Notes under the pieces: generated by a model
What the model saw: only the letters and a program-made list of their open reading frames with translations
What the model was told of the DNA's origin: nothing
Database searches by the model: none
Translations under genes and position numbers: made by a program
Assembly: GCA_024511045.1 (NCBI GenBank)
Contig: JANEMG010000099.1
Coordinates: forward strand, 1-7,750
Direction: 5' to 3'
DNA length: 7,750 nt
Origin: Gammaproteobacteria bacterium
GTDB taxonomy: Bacteria > Pseudomonadota > Gammaproteobacteria > Methylococcales > Methylomonadaceae
Part shown: positions 1-5,994 of the stretch, piece after piece
How the letters are laid out: each line of letters starts with the position of its first letter
How positions within the stretch are numbered: position 1 is the first letter of the stretch

Positions 1-26
1 CTGTGCTGCTGCGCATGGTGGCTTGA

Positions 27-584
27 TTAATTTCTGGGAAACTTCAGTATGACTACTTTTGTGCCTTTTTCAATCCATAGCGCCAACAGATCGATCTGGT
101 CATTGGTCAAGGCGACACAGCCTTTCGTCCAGTTGGTCATTTTATGGATTCGCTCGTCGGCACGCCCCAGGCCATGAATGCTAAGCATCCCTCCCAATGC
201 CGTATTCTGCGGTGGAACTTCATTGTGTTTATGAGCATCGATGATGCGCTGAAATTCGTAACTGCTGATCAAGCCGTGACGCAGCGCCTTCCGGGCATCG
301 TCAACGGAAGGGTAATCGAAGCCATAAAACCGGCGGTAATGGCTTTTTTCATTGATCCAGGCAATCCTGTAGAACCCCAACGGCGTCACTTCATCCCCGC
401 GGTGCTGCTTGAAGCCCGCGCCGCGCCGCCCAATGGCAATATCTTTAAAAAGTGCAAGCGTGTAAGGGCCATTTTTCACCTCCAGGGTTTGCGCCTGTGT
501 ATCCACCAGCAGCCAGACTCCCGGCTCGGCATAAACCTGTGAGGCGCTGAAAAGAATTACCGCGCAAAAAAAGAAACGAATCAT
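27..584 (-). CDS. Secreted YkuD-domain L,D-transpeptidase-like protein
   Basis: Predicted exported enzyme of 185 residues acting on peptidoglycan in the periplasm. YkuD enzymes use a cysteine to form or exchange peptide cross-links, or to attach or release proteins at meso-diaminopimelate. Residues 1-19 form a Sec signal peptide (basic start, hydrophobic FFFCAVILF, likely cleavage VYA|E). The YkuD domain spans about 23-181. The catalytic region is visible as IHGLG (His137) followed by NWTKGCVALTN with the nucleophile Cys156. The usual S-x-GC-[IV]-R is here T-K-GC-V-A, a variant I associate with proteobacterial YkuD/YafK-like proteins. There is no LysM or other wall-binding domain. It is divergent from phosphoglucomutase with 72 nt to that gene's ATG. 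The start is the first Met before the signal peptide; the only SD-like element, GAGGA, lies 15 nt upstream, which is too far to be convincing. The family is sure; transpeptidase versus hydrolase activity is not. Confidence 0.88.
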   Translation of the reverse strand: MIRFFFCAVILFSASQVYAEPGVWLLVDTQAQTLEVKNGPYTLALFKDIAIGRRGAGFKQHRGDEVTPLGFYRIAWINEKSHYRRFYGFDYPSVDDARKALRHGLISSYEFQRIIDAHKHNEVPPQNTALGGMLSIHGLGRADERIHKMTNWTKGCVALTNDQIDLLALWIEKGTKVVILKFPRN

Positions 585-656
585 GGTAACTGTAAATTGT
601 CCTCGATTTAGTGTAATTTATGGCGTGAATTTCAATTGCCAAAGCAGGAAGTCAAA
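585..656. promoter_or_regulatory. Divergent intergenic region, ykuD-type gene / pgm
   Basis: This AT-rich stretch separates two divergent starts, so it should hold both promoters. On the plus strand TGTAAT (612-617) and TAATTT (614-619) are possible -10 elements, but neither has a good -35 at 16-18 nt. I see no clear operator. The regulatory role is inferred from gene orientation and base composition. Confidence 0.35.
646..651 (+). promoter_or_regulatory. Ribosome binding site that fixes the pgm start
   Basis: AGGAAG lies 5 nt before the ATG at 657. The in-frame TTG at 636, which would add seven residues, has no comparable site upstream, and the extra residues are not part of the conserved PGM1 N-terminus. 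The ATG at 657 is therefore preferred. Confidence 0.65.
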
Positions 657-2291
657 ATGCAGAACCGCAGCGTTGCCACCCAACCCTTTGATGATCAAAA
701 ACCCGGAACATCCGGATTGAGAAAGAAAACACGCGTCTTTCAACAGCCCAATTATCTGGAAAACTTCGTCCAGGCGATTTTTGATTCCCTGGAAAACATT
801 ACCGGTCAGACTCTGGTGCTTGGCGGCGATGGCCGCTATTTTAACCGAATTGCGATACAGACCATCATAAAAATGGCTGCGGCCAATGGCTTTGGCAAAG
901 TGATCATCGGCCAGGGCGGCCTGCTCTCGACGCCTGCCGCATCACATATCATCAGAAAAAACCAGGCCTATGGCGGTCTCGTTCTCTCCGCCAGCCACAA
1001 CCCCGGCGGTCCCGACGAAGATTTCGGCATCAAATACAACGTCAGCAATGGCGGCCCGGCCCCGGAAAAATACACCGACGCTTTCTATCAGCGCAGTCAG
1101 ACCATCAGCGAATACCGGATTGCCGACCTGGCCGATGTCGACCTGGATACCGTGGGTGAACAGGGCAGTGACGGTTTCAGCATAGAAATCATCGATCCGG
1201 TCAGCGACTATGCCGAACTGATGCAGGAACTGTTCGATTTCCAGCGGATCAGGGACGTCATCGGCTCGGGAGCCATCACGCTGCGCTTCGACGCCATGCA
1301 TGCCATCACCGGCCCCTATGCAAAGCGCATCTTCGAAGACCTGCTGGGCGCAGCCCCCGGTTCGGTGATCAATGCCACACCGCTGGAGGATTTCGGCAGT
1401 GGCCATCCCGATCCCAATCTGGCGCATGCCAGGGAACTGGCCGACACCATGTTCGGCCCCGATGCACCGACTTTTGGCGCCGCCTCCGACGGCGACGGCG
1501 ACCGCAACATGATCCTGGGCAAAAACTTTTTCGTCACACCCAGTGACAGCCTGGCGGTACTGGCCGCCAATGCCCAGTTGATCCCGGCCTTCAAGGATGG
1601 CCTGCCGGGCGTTGCGCGTTCCATGCCCACCAGCCAGGCGGTGGACAGGGTCGCGAAAGACTACGGCATGCCCTGCTACGAAACGCCGACCGGCTGGAAA
1701 TATTTCGGCAACCTGCTGGATGCCGGCAAAATCGCCCTGTGCGGCGAGGAAAGCTTCGGCACCGGCGCCGATCACGTCCGGGAAAAAGACGGCCTGTGGG
1801 CGGTGCTGTTCTGGCTCAACCTGCTGGCGGTGAAGGGCGAACCGGTGAGCAATATCGTGCATGAGCACTGGCGGAAGTTTGGCAGGGACATCTACTCCCG
1901 CCACGATTACGAGGCCGTGGCGACCGACATCGCCAACGGTATATTCGATCACCTGCGCGAACAGCTGCCCGATCTGCCCGGCCAGACCCTGGACGGCAAC
2001 CGGGTCAAATACGCCGATGAATTCAGCTACCAGGACCCCATCGACGGCAGCATCAGCCGCAATCAGGGCATCCGCATCGGTTTCGAGAACGGTTCGCGCA
2101 TCGTTTTCCGCCTGTCCGGCACCGGAACCGTCGGCGCCACCCTGCGCATCTACCTGGAACGCTACGAAACGGACACCGACAAACACGACCAGGACGCCCA
2201 GCAGGCACTGGCCGGTATGATCGAACTGGCGGAGCAGCTCTGTGAAGTCAAGAAACGCACCGGTATGGGCACGCCAACCGTCATCACCTGA
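657..2291 (+). CDS. pgm: Phosphoglucomutase, PGM1 type (alpha-D-glucose specific)
   Basis: Cytoplasmic enzyme interconverting glucose-1-phosphate and glucose-6-phosphate, linking glycolysis to glycogen and nucleotide-sugar synthesis. The 544 residues are close to the usual length for PGM1. All four alpha-D-phosphohexomutase elements are present: the phosphoserine loop SASHNPGG with catalytic Ser113; the Mg-binding DGDGDR with Asp278, Asp280 and Asp282; the sugar-binding GEESFGTG at 363-370; and the C-terminal phosphate-binding RLSGTGT at 485-491. The N-terminal PGTSGLRKKTRVF (16-28), NPGGPDEDFGIKYN and ETPTGWKYF resemble animal, plant and cyanobacterial PGM1 more than the enterobacterial Pgm. 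The start is ATG 657 on the strength of its RBS. It appears monocistronic: a divergent gene lies upstream, and a convergent one lies downstream behind a hairpin. I am very sure of family and reaction. Some activity on mannose-phosphate cannot be excluded. Confidence 0.96.
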   Translation: MQNRSVATQPFDDQKPGTSGLRKKTRVFQQPNYLENFVQAIFDSLENITGQTLVLGGDGRYFNRIAIQTIIKMAAANGFGKVIIGQGGLLSTPAASHIIRKNQAYGGLVLSASHNPGGPDEDFGIKYNVSNGGPAPEKYTDAFYQRSQTISEYRIADLADVDLDTVGEQGSDGFSIEIIDPVSDYAELMQELFDFQRIRDVIGSGAITLRFDAMHAITGPYAKRIFEDLLGAAPGSVINATPLEDFGSGHPDPNLAHARELADTMFGPDAPTFGAASDGDGDRNMILGKNFFVTPSDSLAVLAANAQLIPAFKDGLPGVARSMPTSQAVDRVAKDYGMPCYETPTGWKYFGNLLDAGKIALCGEESFGTGADHVREKDGLWAVLFWLNLLAVKGEPVSNIVHEHWRKFGRDIYSRHDYEAVATDIANGIFDHLREQLPDLPGQTLDGNRVKYADEFSYQDPIDGSISRNQGIRIGFENGSRIVFRLSGTGTVGATLRIYLERYETDTDKHDQDAQQALAGMIELAEQLCEVKKRTGMGTPTVIT

Positions 2292-2303
2292 TTATTGCTG
2301 CAT

Positions 2304-2334
2304 GGCGGCCGGAGTGCAACGGATTCCGGCTGCC
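2304..2334. terminator. Hairpin between convergent pgm and ZIP genes
   Basis: GGCGGCCGGA (2304-2313) pairs with TCCGGCTGCC (2325-2334), giving a 10-bp stem with one G-U pair and an 11-nt loop, 12 nt after the pgm stop. The position between convergent genes suggests transcription ends here, possibly from both sides. The run after the stem is CCCTTT on the plus strand and there is no T-tract on the minus strand, so it is not a classical intrinsic terminator. It could instead protect the mRNA 3' end. Confidence 0.45.
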
Positions 2335-2389
2335 CCCTTTGGTATAAAATTACCGCCGGATGTCAGGAGCGCCTCTTGCAGTCTAAGCT

Positions 2390-3217
2390 CTAATGGCCTA
2401 TCTCAACGGCAGGCGTCCCGCTTTCCAGCCCAATATCGTGGGCGATGCCATGCATGGCGCAGATCAGGATGACCCCGGCGGCGATCAGGCCGATCTGCTG
2501 CAGGCTGGTTTTCAAATCGTTCTTTCTGTGCAGCGTCGGAATCAGGTCGGCGACCGCGATGTAGATAAAACTCGATGCCGCCAGCGCCAGAAAGAATGGC
2601 AGCTGTTCCTGCAGATTGCCCAGCCAGTAATAGGCCAGTACGCCACCAATGACGGTGGTAAAGCTGGCCAACATGTTGAAGAACAGCGCCTTTGCCGTAG
2701 AGTAGCCGCTTTGCAGCAGTATCGCGAAATCACCCACTTCCTGGGGAATCTCGTGGGCGGCGACAGCCAGGCTGGTGACGATTCCCAGCTTGACATCGGT
2801 CAGGAAAGCCGCTGCGATCAATATGCCGTCGACGAAATTATGGATGCTGTCGCCCAGGATAATCAATGTTCCCGCCGAACGGTGCCCATGGCCATGGTCG
2901 CTTTGCACATGCGCCTCGCAGCTCCCGGAATGGCAATGCCGCCAGAGCAGCAGTTTCTCCAGAACAAAAAACCCCAGCAAACCAAACATGATGGTCGCCG
3001 ACAGCGCCTGCATCTGCGACCTGGCCACATCCGCAAAGGCATGGGGAATCAGTCCCCAGAAGGCCACCGCCAGCAGCGCCCCGGTCGCAAAACTGATGCC
3101 ATGCGGCAGCACCCGGGTTCTTTGCTGTTTCGGCAGCAGCAGGAATACCGACGCTGCCAGCACACTCAACACGCCGCCGATGGCGGTGAAAATAACAATC
3201 AGAAATAAAAGACTCAT
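2390..3217 (-). CDS. ZIP-family divalent metal transporter
   Basis: Integral inner-membrane protein of 275 residues, predicted to move Zn2+ or another divalent cation into the cytoplasm. Eight hydrophobic segments fit the ZIP fold: about 4-28, 40-61, 71-92, 115-139, 145-170, 177-199, 206-229 and 241-260. The long loop between the third and fourth is histidine-rich (about 93-113, including DHGHGHR), as is typical of ZIP metal-sensing loops. The metal site is visible as HNFVDG (126-131) in TM4 and HEIPQE (155-160) in TM5, with His126, Asn127, Asp130, His155 and Glu156 as expected ligands. It lies 57 nt downstream of pgeF on the same strand, so it may be the third gene of rluD-pgeF, or have its own weak promoter in that gap. 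No Zur-like operator is evident. The start lacks a good SD but sits exactly at TM1. Metal specificity cannot be read from sequence. Confidence 0.92.
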   Translation of the reverse strand: MSLLFLIVIFTAIGGVLSVLAASVFLLLPKQQRTRVLPHGISFATGALLAVAFWGLIPHAFADVARSQMQALSATIMFGLLGFFVLEKLLLWRHCHSGSCEAHVQSDHGHGHRSAGTLIILGDSIHNFVDGILIAAAFLTDVKLGIVTSLAVAAHEIPQEVGDFAILLQSGYSTAKALFFNMLASFTTVIGGVLAYYWLGNLQEQLPFFLALAASSFIYIAVADLIPTLHRKNDLKTSLQQIGLIAAGVILICAMHGIAHDIGLESGTPAVEIGH

Positions 3218-3274
3218 GGCAATAATAATCTGCTCATAGCTCGTGCAGCACCTGTTATGATTTGATGGCGGAGT

Positions 3275-4009
3275 TCACGCATCAGGCCCCATCCAGATCA
3301 ACGCCGCCATGCGTCCGGTCCGGCCATCCCGGCGATAGGAATAGAAGCGCTGCGGCTCGGAAAAAGTGCAGTGGTCTCCGCCATAGACGGAATGAATCTT
3401 CAGCCGCGCCAGAATGATCCTGGCAATGCGATAGATATCCGCCAGCCAGCGGCCATTCTCTGCCGCCTGAAATGCCGGTGCGAAATCCGCCGATTTATCG
3501 ACAAAGGCATTGCGTACATCTGCCCCGACTTCGAAGCACGACGGGCCGATCGCGGGTCCCAGCCAGGCCAGCAACTGCTTTTCCGCCATGGCCTGCACGG
3601 TGTTTTCAATCACCCCGGCCAGCAGCCCCCGCCAGCCGCCATACACGGCGGCGATGCAGGTGCCCTGGCGATTGCATAGCAGCAGGGGCAGGCAATCGGC
3701 AGTCATGACCGCGCAGACCACGCCGGCCTGCCGGGTAAAACCGGCATCCGCCTGCTGCAGCGGCATACCAGTTTGTACCTCGACGACCCGGCAACCATGC
3801 ACCTGCTCCAGCCAGACGGGTTCCGACGGCAGATGCAGCATTTCCCCGATCCTGCGCCGGTTGGCCAATACCGCTCCAGGTTCGTCACCGACATGCAGCG
3901 CAGGATTGAGGCTTGCATAGCAGGCCTCACTGACGCCGCCGCTGCGCAGCGTCACCAGGGCACGGATGTTGCCCGGCGCCGGCCAGTCAGCCTGCAGCCA
4001 GTCGTTCAT
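3275..4009 (-). CDS. pgeF: Peptidoglycan editing factor PgeF (YfiH/YlmD, laccase-domain family) with altered metal site
   Basis: Cytoplasmic Cu-oxidase_4 (DUF152) protein of 244 residues; E. coli YfiH has 243. In E. coli the family protects peptidoglycan synthesis by correcting precursors carrying L-Ser in place of L-Ala; older names are polyphenol oxidase or laccase. Visible motifs are WLEQVHG (His71), TADCLP (Cys106), AWLGPAIGP and the terminal YSYRRDGRTGRMA. The third metal ligand, normally His in HAGWRG, is Tyr123 here (YGGWRG, codon TAT at 3641-3643). Activity may therefore be lost or changed. Of two adjacent ATGs (4012 and 4009), the second is better spaced from GGGA (5 nt); using the first adds one Met. 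The longer open frame up to 4210 reads through rluD and is not real. The start overlaps the rluD stop by 23 nt, indicating translational coupling. Family call is firm. Confidence 0.93.
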   Translation of the reverse strand: MNDWLQADWPAPGNIRALVTLRSGGVSEACYASLNPALHVGDEPGAVLANRRRIGEMLHLPSEPVWLEQVHGCRVVEVQTGMPLQQADAGFTRQAGVVCAVMTADCLPLLLCNRQGTCIAAVYGGWRGLLAGVIENTVQAMAEKQLLAWLGPAIGPSCFEVGADVRNAFVDKSADFAPAFQAAENGRWLADIYRIARIILARLKIHSVYGGDHCTFSEPQRFYSYRRDGRTGRMAALIWMGPDA

Positions 4010-4943
4010 CATGTTCCCGTAGCGCTGCCAGTAGTCTTTGCATGTCTTCCGGCAACGGCGATTGCCATTGACAATATTCGCCACTGAGCGGATGATCCAG
4101 GCCCAGTTGCGCGGCATGCAGCGCCTGCCGGTTGACGCCGCGCAGCACTTCGGCCAGCCGCTCGCTGCAGTTGGGTGGCAGCCGGAAACGGCCGGCATAC
4201 ACAGGATCACCCACCAAAGGATAATGGATGGCTTCCATGTGCACCCGGATCTGATGCGTGCGCCCGGTTTCCAACCGCACCTGGATGAGAGTATGTCCGG
4301 TGAAACGCTCCATGACCCGATAATGGCTGACCGCCGGTTTGCCCGTTTCCCGGACCGCGAAGCGTTTGCGATCGACGGGATGTCTGCCCAGCGGCTGATC
4401 GACGCTTCCGCCGGCAGTCATGCGGCCGACGACCACGGCCAGATACTCCCGGTGGATGGTTCTTGCCTGCAGTTGTGCTACCAGGCTGTTATGCGCCTGC
4501 AGGGTCTTCGCCACCATCAACAGGCCGCTGGTGTCCTTGTCGATGCGGTGCACCAGCCCTGCCCTTGGCAGCGCAGCCAGCGACGGCTCATGATGCAGCA
4601 GGGCATTCTGCAGCGTACCTTGCCAGTTGCCTGCCGCAGGATGCACCACCAAACCCGCCGGCTTGTCGACAATGAGCAGCGCTTCGTCCTCATAAATGAC
4701 CTGCAGCGGAATATCTTCCGCCAGGCATTGCAAAACCTGTTCCGCCTCGGCATCCAGCTCGATATGCTCGCCGCCATACAACCGGTCCTTGGCCTTCAAG
4801 GGCTTGCCGTCCACCAGCACCCGCCCGCCCTTGATCCAGGTCTGCAGTCTGCTGCGCGAATAGTCTGGAAACAGTTCCGCCAGCACCTGATCAAGGCGCA
4901 TTCCCGCCATCTGTTCCGGTGCCGTTGCCGTCAATAATGTCAT
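3987..4943 (-). CDS. rluD: 23S rRNA pseudouridine synthase RluD
   Basis: Converts uridines to pseudouridine in helix 69 of 23S rRNA (E. coli positions 1911, 1915 and 1917), late in 50S assembly. The 318 residues match the family (E. coli 326). An S4 RNA-binding domain occupies about 15-75 (MRLDQVLAELFPDYSRSRL, then RVLVDGKPLK). The RluA-type catalytic domain follows: KPAGLVVHPAAGN, the active-site motif HRIDKDTSG with Asp135 as the catalytic aspartate, RLETGRTHQIRVH, PLVGDPVY and RQALHA. The run of SRSRL, HPxAGN and VDxPLGRHP separates it from RluA and RluC. It is the first gene of the minus-strand unit rluD-pgeF, diverging from bamD as in E. coli. The start ATG at 4943 has no clear SD; an internal Met at 12 or 15 is possible but would trim the region just before the S4 domain. 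Confidence 0.95.
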   Translation of the reverse strand: MTLLTATAPEQMAGMRLDQVLAELFPDYSRSRLQTWIKGGRVLVDGKPLKAKDRLYGGEHIELDAEAEQVLQCLAEDIPLQVIYEDEALLIVDKPAGLVVHPAAGNWQGTLQNALLHHEPSLAALPRAGLVHRIDKDTSGLLMVAKTLQAHNSLVAQLQARTIHREYLAVVVGRMTAGGSVDQPLGRHPVDRKRFAVRETGKPAVSHYRVMERFTGHTLIQVRLETGRTHQIRVHMEAIHYPLVGDPVYAGRFRLPPNCSERLAEVLRGVNRQALHAAQLGLDHPLSGEYCQWQSPLPEDMQRLLAALREHDERLAAG

Positions 4944-4954
4944 AACAAGTTAAT

Positions 4955-4966
4955 GTGATAAATCAC
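4955..4966. repeat. Inverted repeat GTGATAAATCAC in the rluD/bamD control region
   Basis: GTGAT and ATCAC form a perfect 5-bp dyad around AA. It sits between the divergent starts and overlaps the proposed bamD -35 hexamer, a place where a repressor or activator could bind. Spacing does not fit CRP (TGTGA-N6-TCACA) or FNR (TTGAT-N4-ATCAA), so no regulator is named. A 12-bp dyad may also be chance. Confidence 0.35.
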
Positions 4967-4983
4967 GCGTTTTGCGATATACT
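4955..4983 (+). promoter_or_regulatory. Probable sigma70 promoter of bamD
   Basis: GTGATA (4955-4960, four of six matches to TTGACA) and TATACT (4978-4983, five of six matches to TATAAT) are separated by an optimal 17 nt. Transcription would start near 4990, leaving a leader of about 64 nt before the bamD ATG. It is the best promoter-like arrangement I saw in the window; it rests on consensus match only. Confidence 0.5.
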
Positions 4984-5053
4984 CCAGCTGTTCAGAAAAT
5001 GGATTGCTTACCGGCCGGGAAAACCTTTTATCTTACAACGTGTCGTCGACTCA

Positions 5054-5893
5054 ATGCGATTACTTTTCACTAAATTTCTCCTGCTTGCGCTGACGGCATT
5101 GCTCCTGCAGGGCTGCGAAATACTCAGCGGCCTCGGCCTGGGCGACGGCGCGGAAGAAGTCAAATATGCCGGACTGAACGCGGAACAACTGTACAACAAG
5201 GCCAAGGAGGCGCTGGACGACGAAAAGTACGCCACCGCCATCGAACTGCTGGAAACACTGGAGGCACGCTACCCCTTCGGCAAGTACGCCGCGCAAACAC
5301 AGCTCAACATCGCCTACGCCTACTATAAAAACGGCGACTACGAGGCAGCCATCGCCGCCGCCGACCGGTTCATCAAGATCAACCCGAGAAACCCCAGCGT
5401 CGACTACGCCTATTATCTGAAGGGACTGGTCAATTATAACCGCGGCATCGGCTTTCTGGAGCGCTTTCTGCCGACCGATTCCTCGCAGCGCGATCCCGGC
5501 AGCGCCCGTGACGCCTACAACAACTTCGAGGAACTGATCCGCCGTTTCCCGGACAGCAAATATGTCCCCGATGCCAGACAGCGCATGATAGCGCTGCGCA
5601 ACAACCTGGCCATGCATGAAGTCCATGTAGCAAGGTTCTACATGATCCGCAAGGCCTATATCGCCGCCGCCAACCGCGCCAATTATATCGTCGAAAATTT
5701 TCAACGCACCCCGGCCGTGCCCTTTGCACTGGAAATCATGCAGGACGCCTATACCAAGCTGGGGCTGGACGACCTGGCCAGAGATGCAGAAAAAGTCTAT
5801 GCCTTGAACTATCCTGACGGACCGCCCGTTCCAGAACACCAGAAAACCGGCTTCATCTACACGCTCTGGGATTTCATCGCCCTGGACCAGTAG
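5054..5893 (+). CDS. bamD: Outer-membrane assembly lipoprotein BamD (YfiO/ComL)
   Basis: Essential lipoprotein of the BAM complex, anchored in the inner leaflet of the outer membrane, where it works with BamA to fold beta-barrel proteins. A lipoprotein signal (basic MRLLFTK, then a hydrophobic core) ends in LLLQGC with lipidated Cys21; Gln before Gly is a slightly unusual lipobox. Five TPR-like units follow, about 44-76, 80-113, 149-185, 189-217 and 222-252. Family hallmarks are ARYPFGKYA, YAYYKNGDY, DRFIKINPRNPSVDYA and the SSQRDPGSARDA segment. It has 279 residues against 245 in E. coli, with an extra tail of about 25 residues after 254. ATG 5054 is chosen because it directly begins the signal peptide; the GTG at 4955 would place 33 residues before it. 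No clear SD precedes the ATG. It is divergent from rluD, the conserved arrangement. The next gene starts about 100 nt downstream. Confidence 0.96.
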   Translation: MRLLFTKFLLLALTALLLQGCEILSGLGLGDGAEEVKYAGLNAEQLYNKAKEALDDEKYATAIELLETLEARYPFGKYAAQTQLNIAYAYYKNGDYEAAIAAADRFIKINPRNPSVDYAYYLKGLVNYNRGIGFLERFLPTDSSQRDPGSARDAYNNFEELIRRFPDSKYVPDARQRMIALRNNLAMHEVHVARFYMIRKAYIAAANRANYIVENFQRTPAVPFALEIMQDAYTKLGLDDLARDAEKVYALNYPDGPPVPEHQKTGFIYTLWDFIALDQ

Positions 5894-5894
5894 A

Positions 5895-5918
5895 CCGGCG
5901 AAATGTACAATTTGCCGG
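5895..5918. repeat. Imperfect hairpin just after bamD
   Basis: CCGGCGAA pairs with TTTGCCGG (5 bp of GC, one G-U, two A-U); after one A-A mismatch the centre TGTACA is self-complementary. It begins two nt after the bamD stop. There is no T-tract, so it is a weak terminator at best. It could stabilise the bamD mRNA end or set its level relative to sixA. Confidence 0.4.
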
Positions 5919-5949
5919 CCAGACCTCCCGACGCAGGAGATCCGCACTG

Positions 5950-5994
5950 ATGCTGAAGTTTGAACAACCCGACAGCGGACCAACAATATCATGA
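5950..5994 (+). CDS. Possible 14-codon leader ORF overlapping the sixA start
   Basis: A short frame ATG..TGA encoding MLKFEQPDSGPTIS is preceded by AGGAG at 5935-5939, 10 nt before its ATG. Its stop shares the sequence ATGA with the sixA start at 5991. The sixA start itself has no good SD, so ribosomes ending this frame could restart on sixA. It matches no family I recognise. It could be a coupling leader, a relic of an upstream gene, or chance. Conservation of both the SD and the ATGA overlap in relatives would decide. Confidence 0.35.
   Translation: MLKFEQPDSGPTIS

Noticed and set aside
1..26. Possible tail of a plus-strand gene ending in TGA at 24-26 (VLLRMVA)
   Set aside because: Only seven codons are visible and other frames also stop nearby, so it cannot be supported.
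942..2186. 414-codon open frame on the minus strand opposite pgm
   Set aside because: It lies entirely inside a gene with all catalytic motifs intact; its low-complexity G/A/V/D-rich translation is what a GC-biased third codon position produces on the opposite strand.
2393..3208. 271-codon plus-strand frame opposite the ZIP gene
   Set aside because: Exactly mirrors a transporter with clear membrane segments and metal motifs; the Gln/Arg-rich translation is the usual complement of hydrophobic codons.
4010..4210. 66-residue N-terminal extension of pgeF
   Set aside because: It would lie within rluD, is rich in Cys, Arg and Trp, and has no family similarity; PgeF homologues begin at the MNDWLQ-type start.
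4038..4937. 299-codon plus-strand frame opposite rluD
   Set aside because: Complement of a confident pseudouridine synthase; the His/Gln/Arg-rich product looks like a shadow translation.
4954..4967. CRP or FNR site
   Set aside because: The half sites resemble both, but the spacing is 4 nt rather than 6 for TGTGA/TCACA, and 2 nt rather than 4 for the FNR-type halves.
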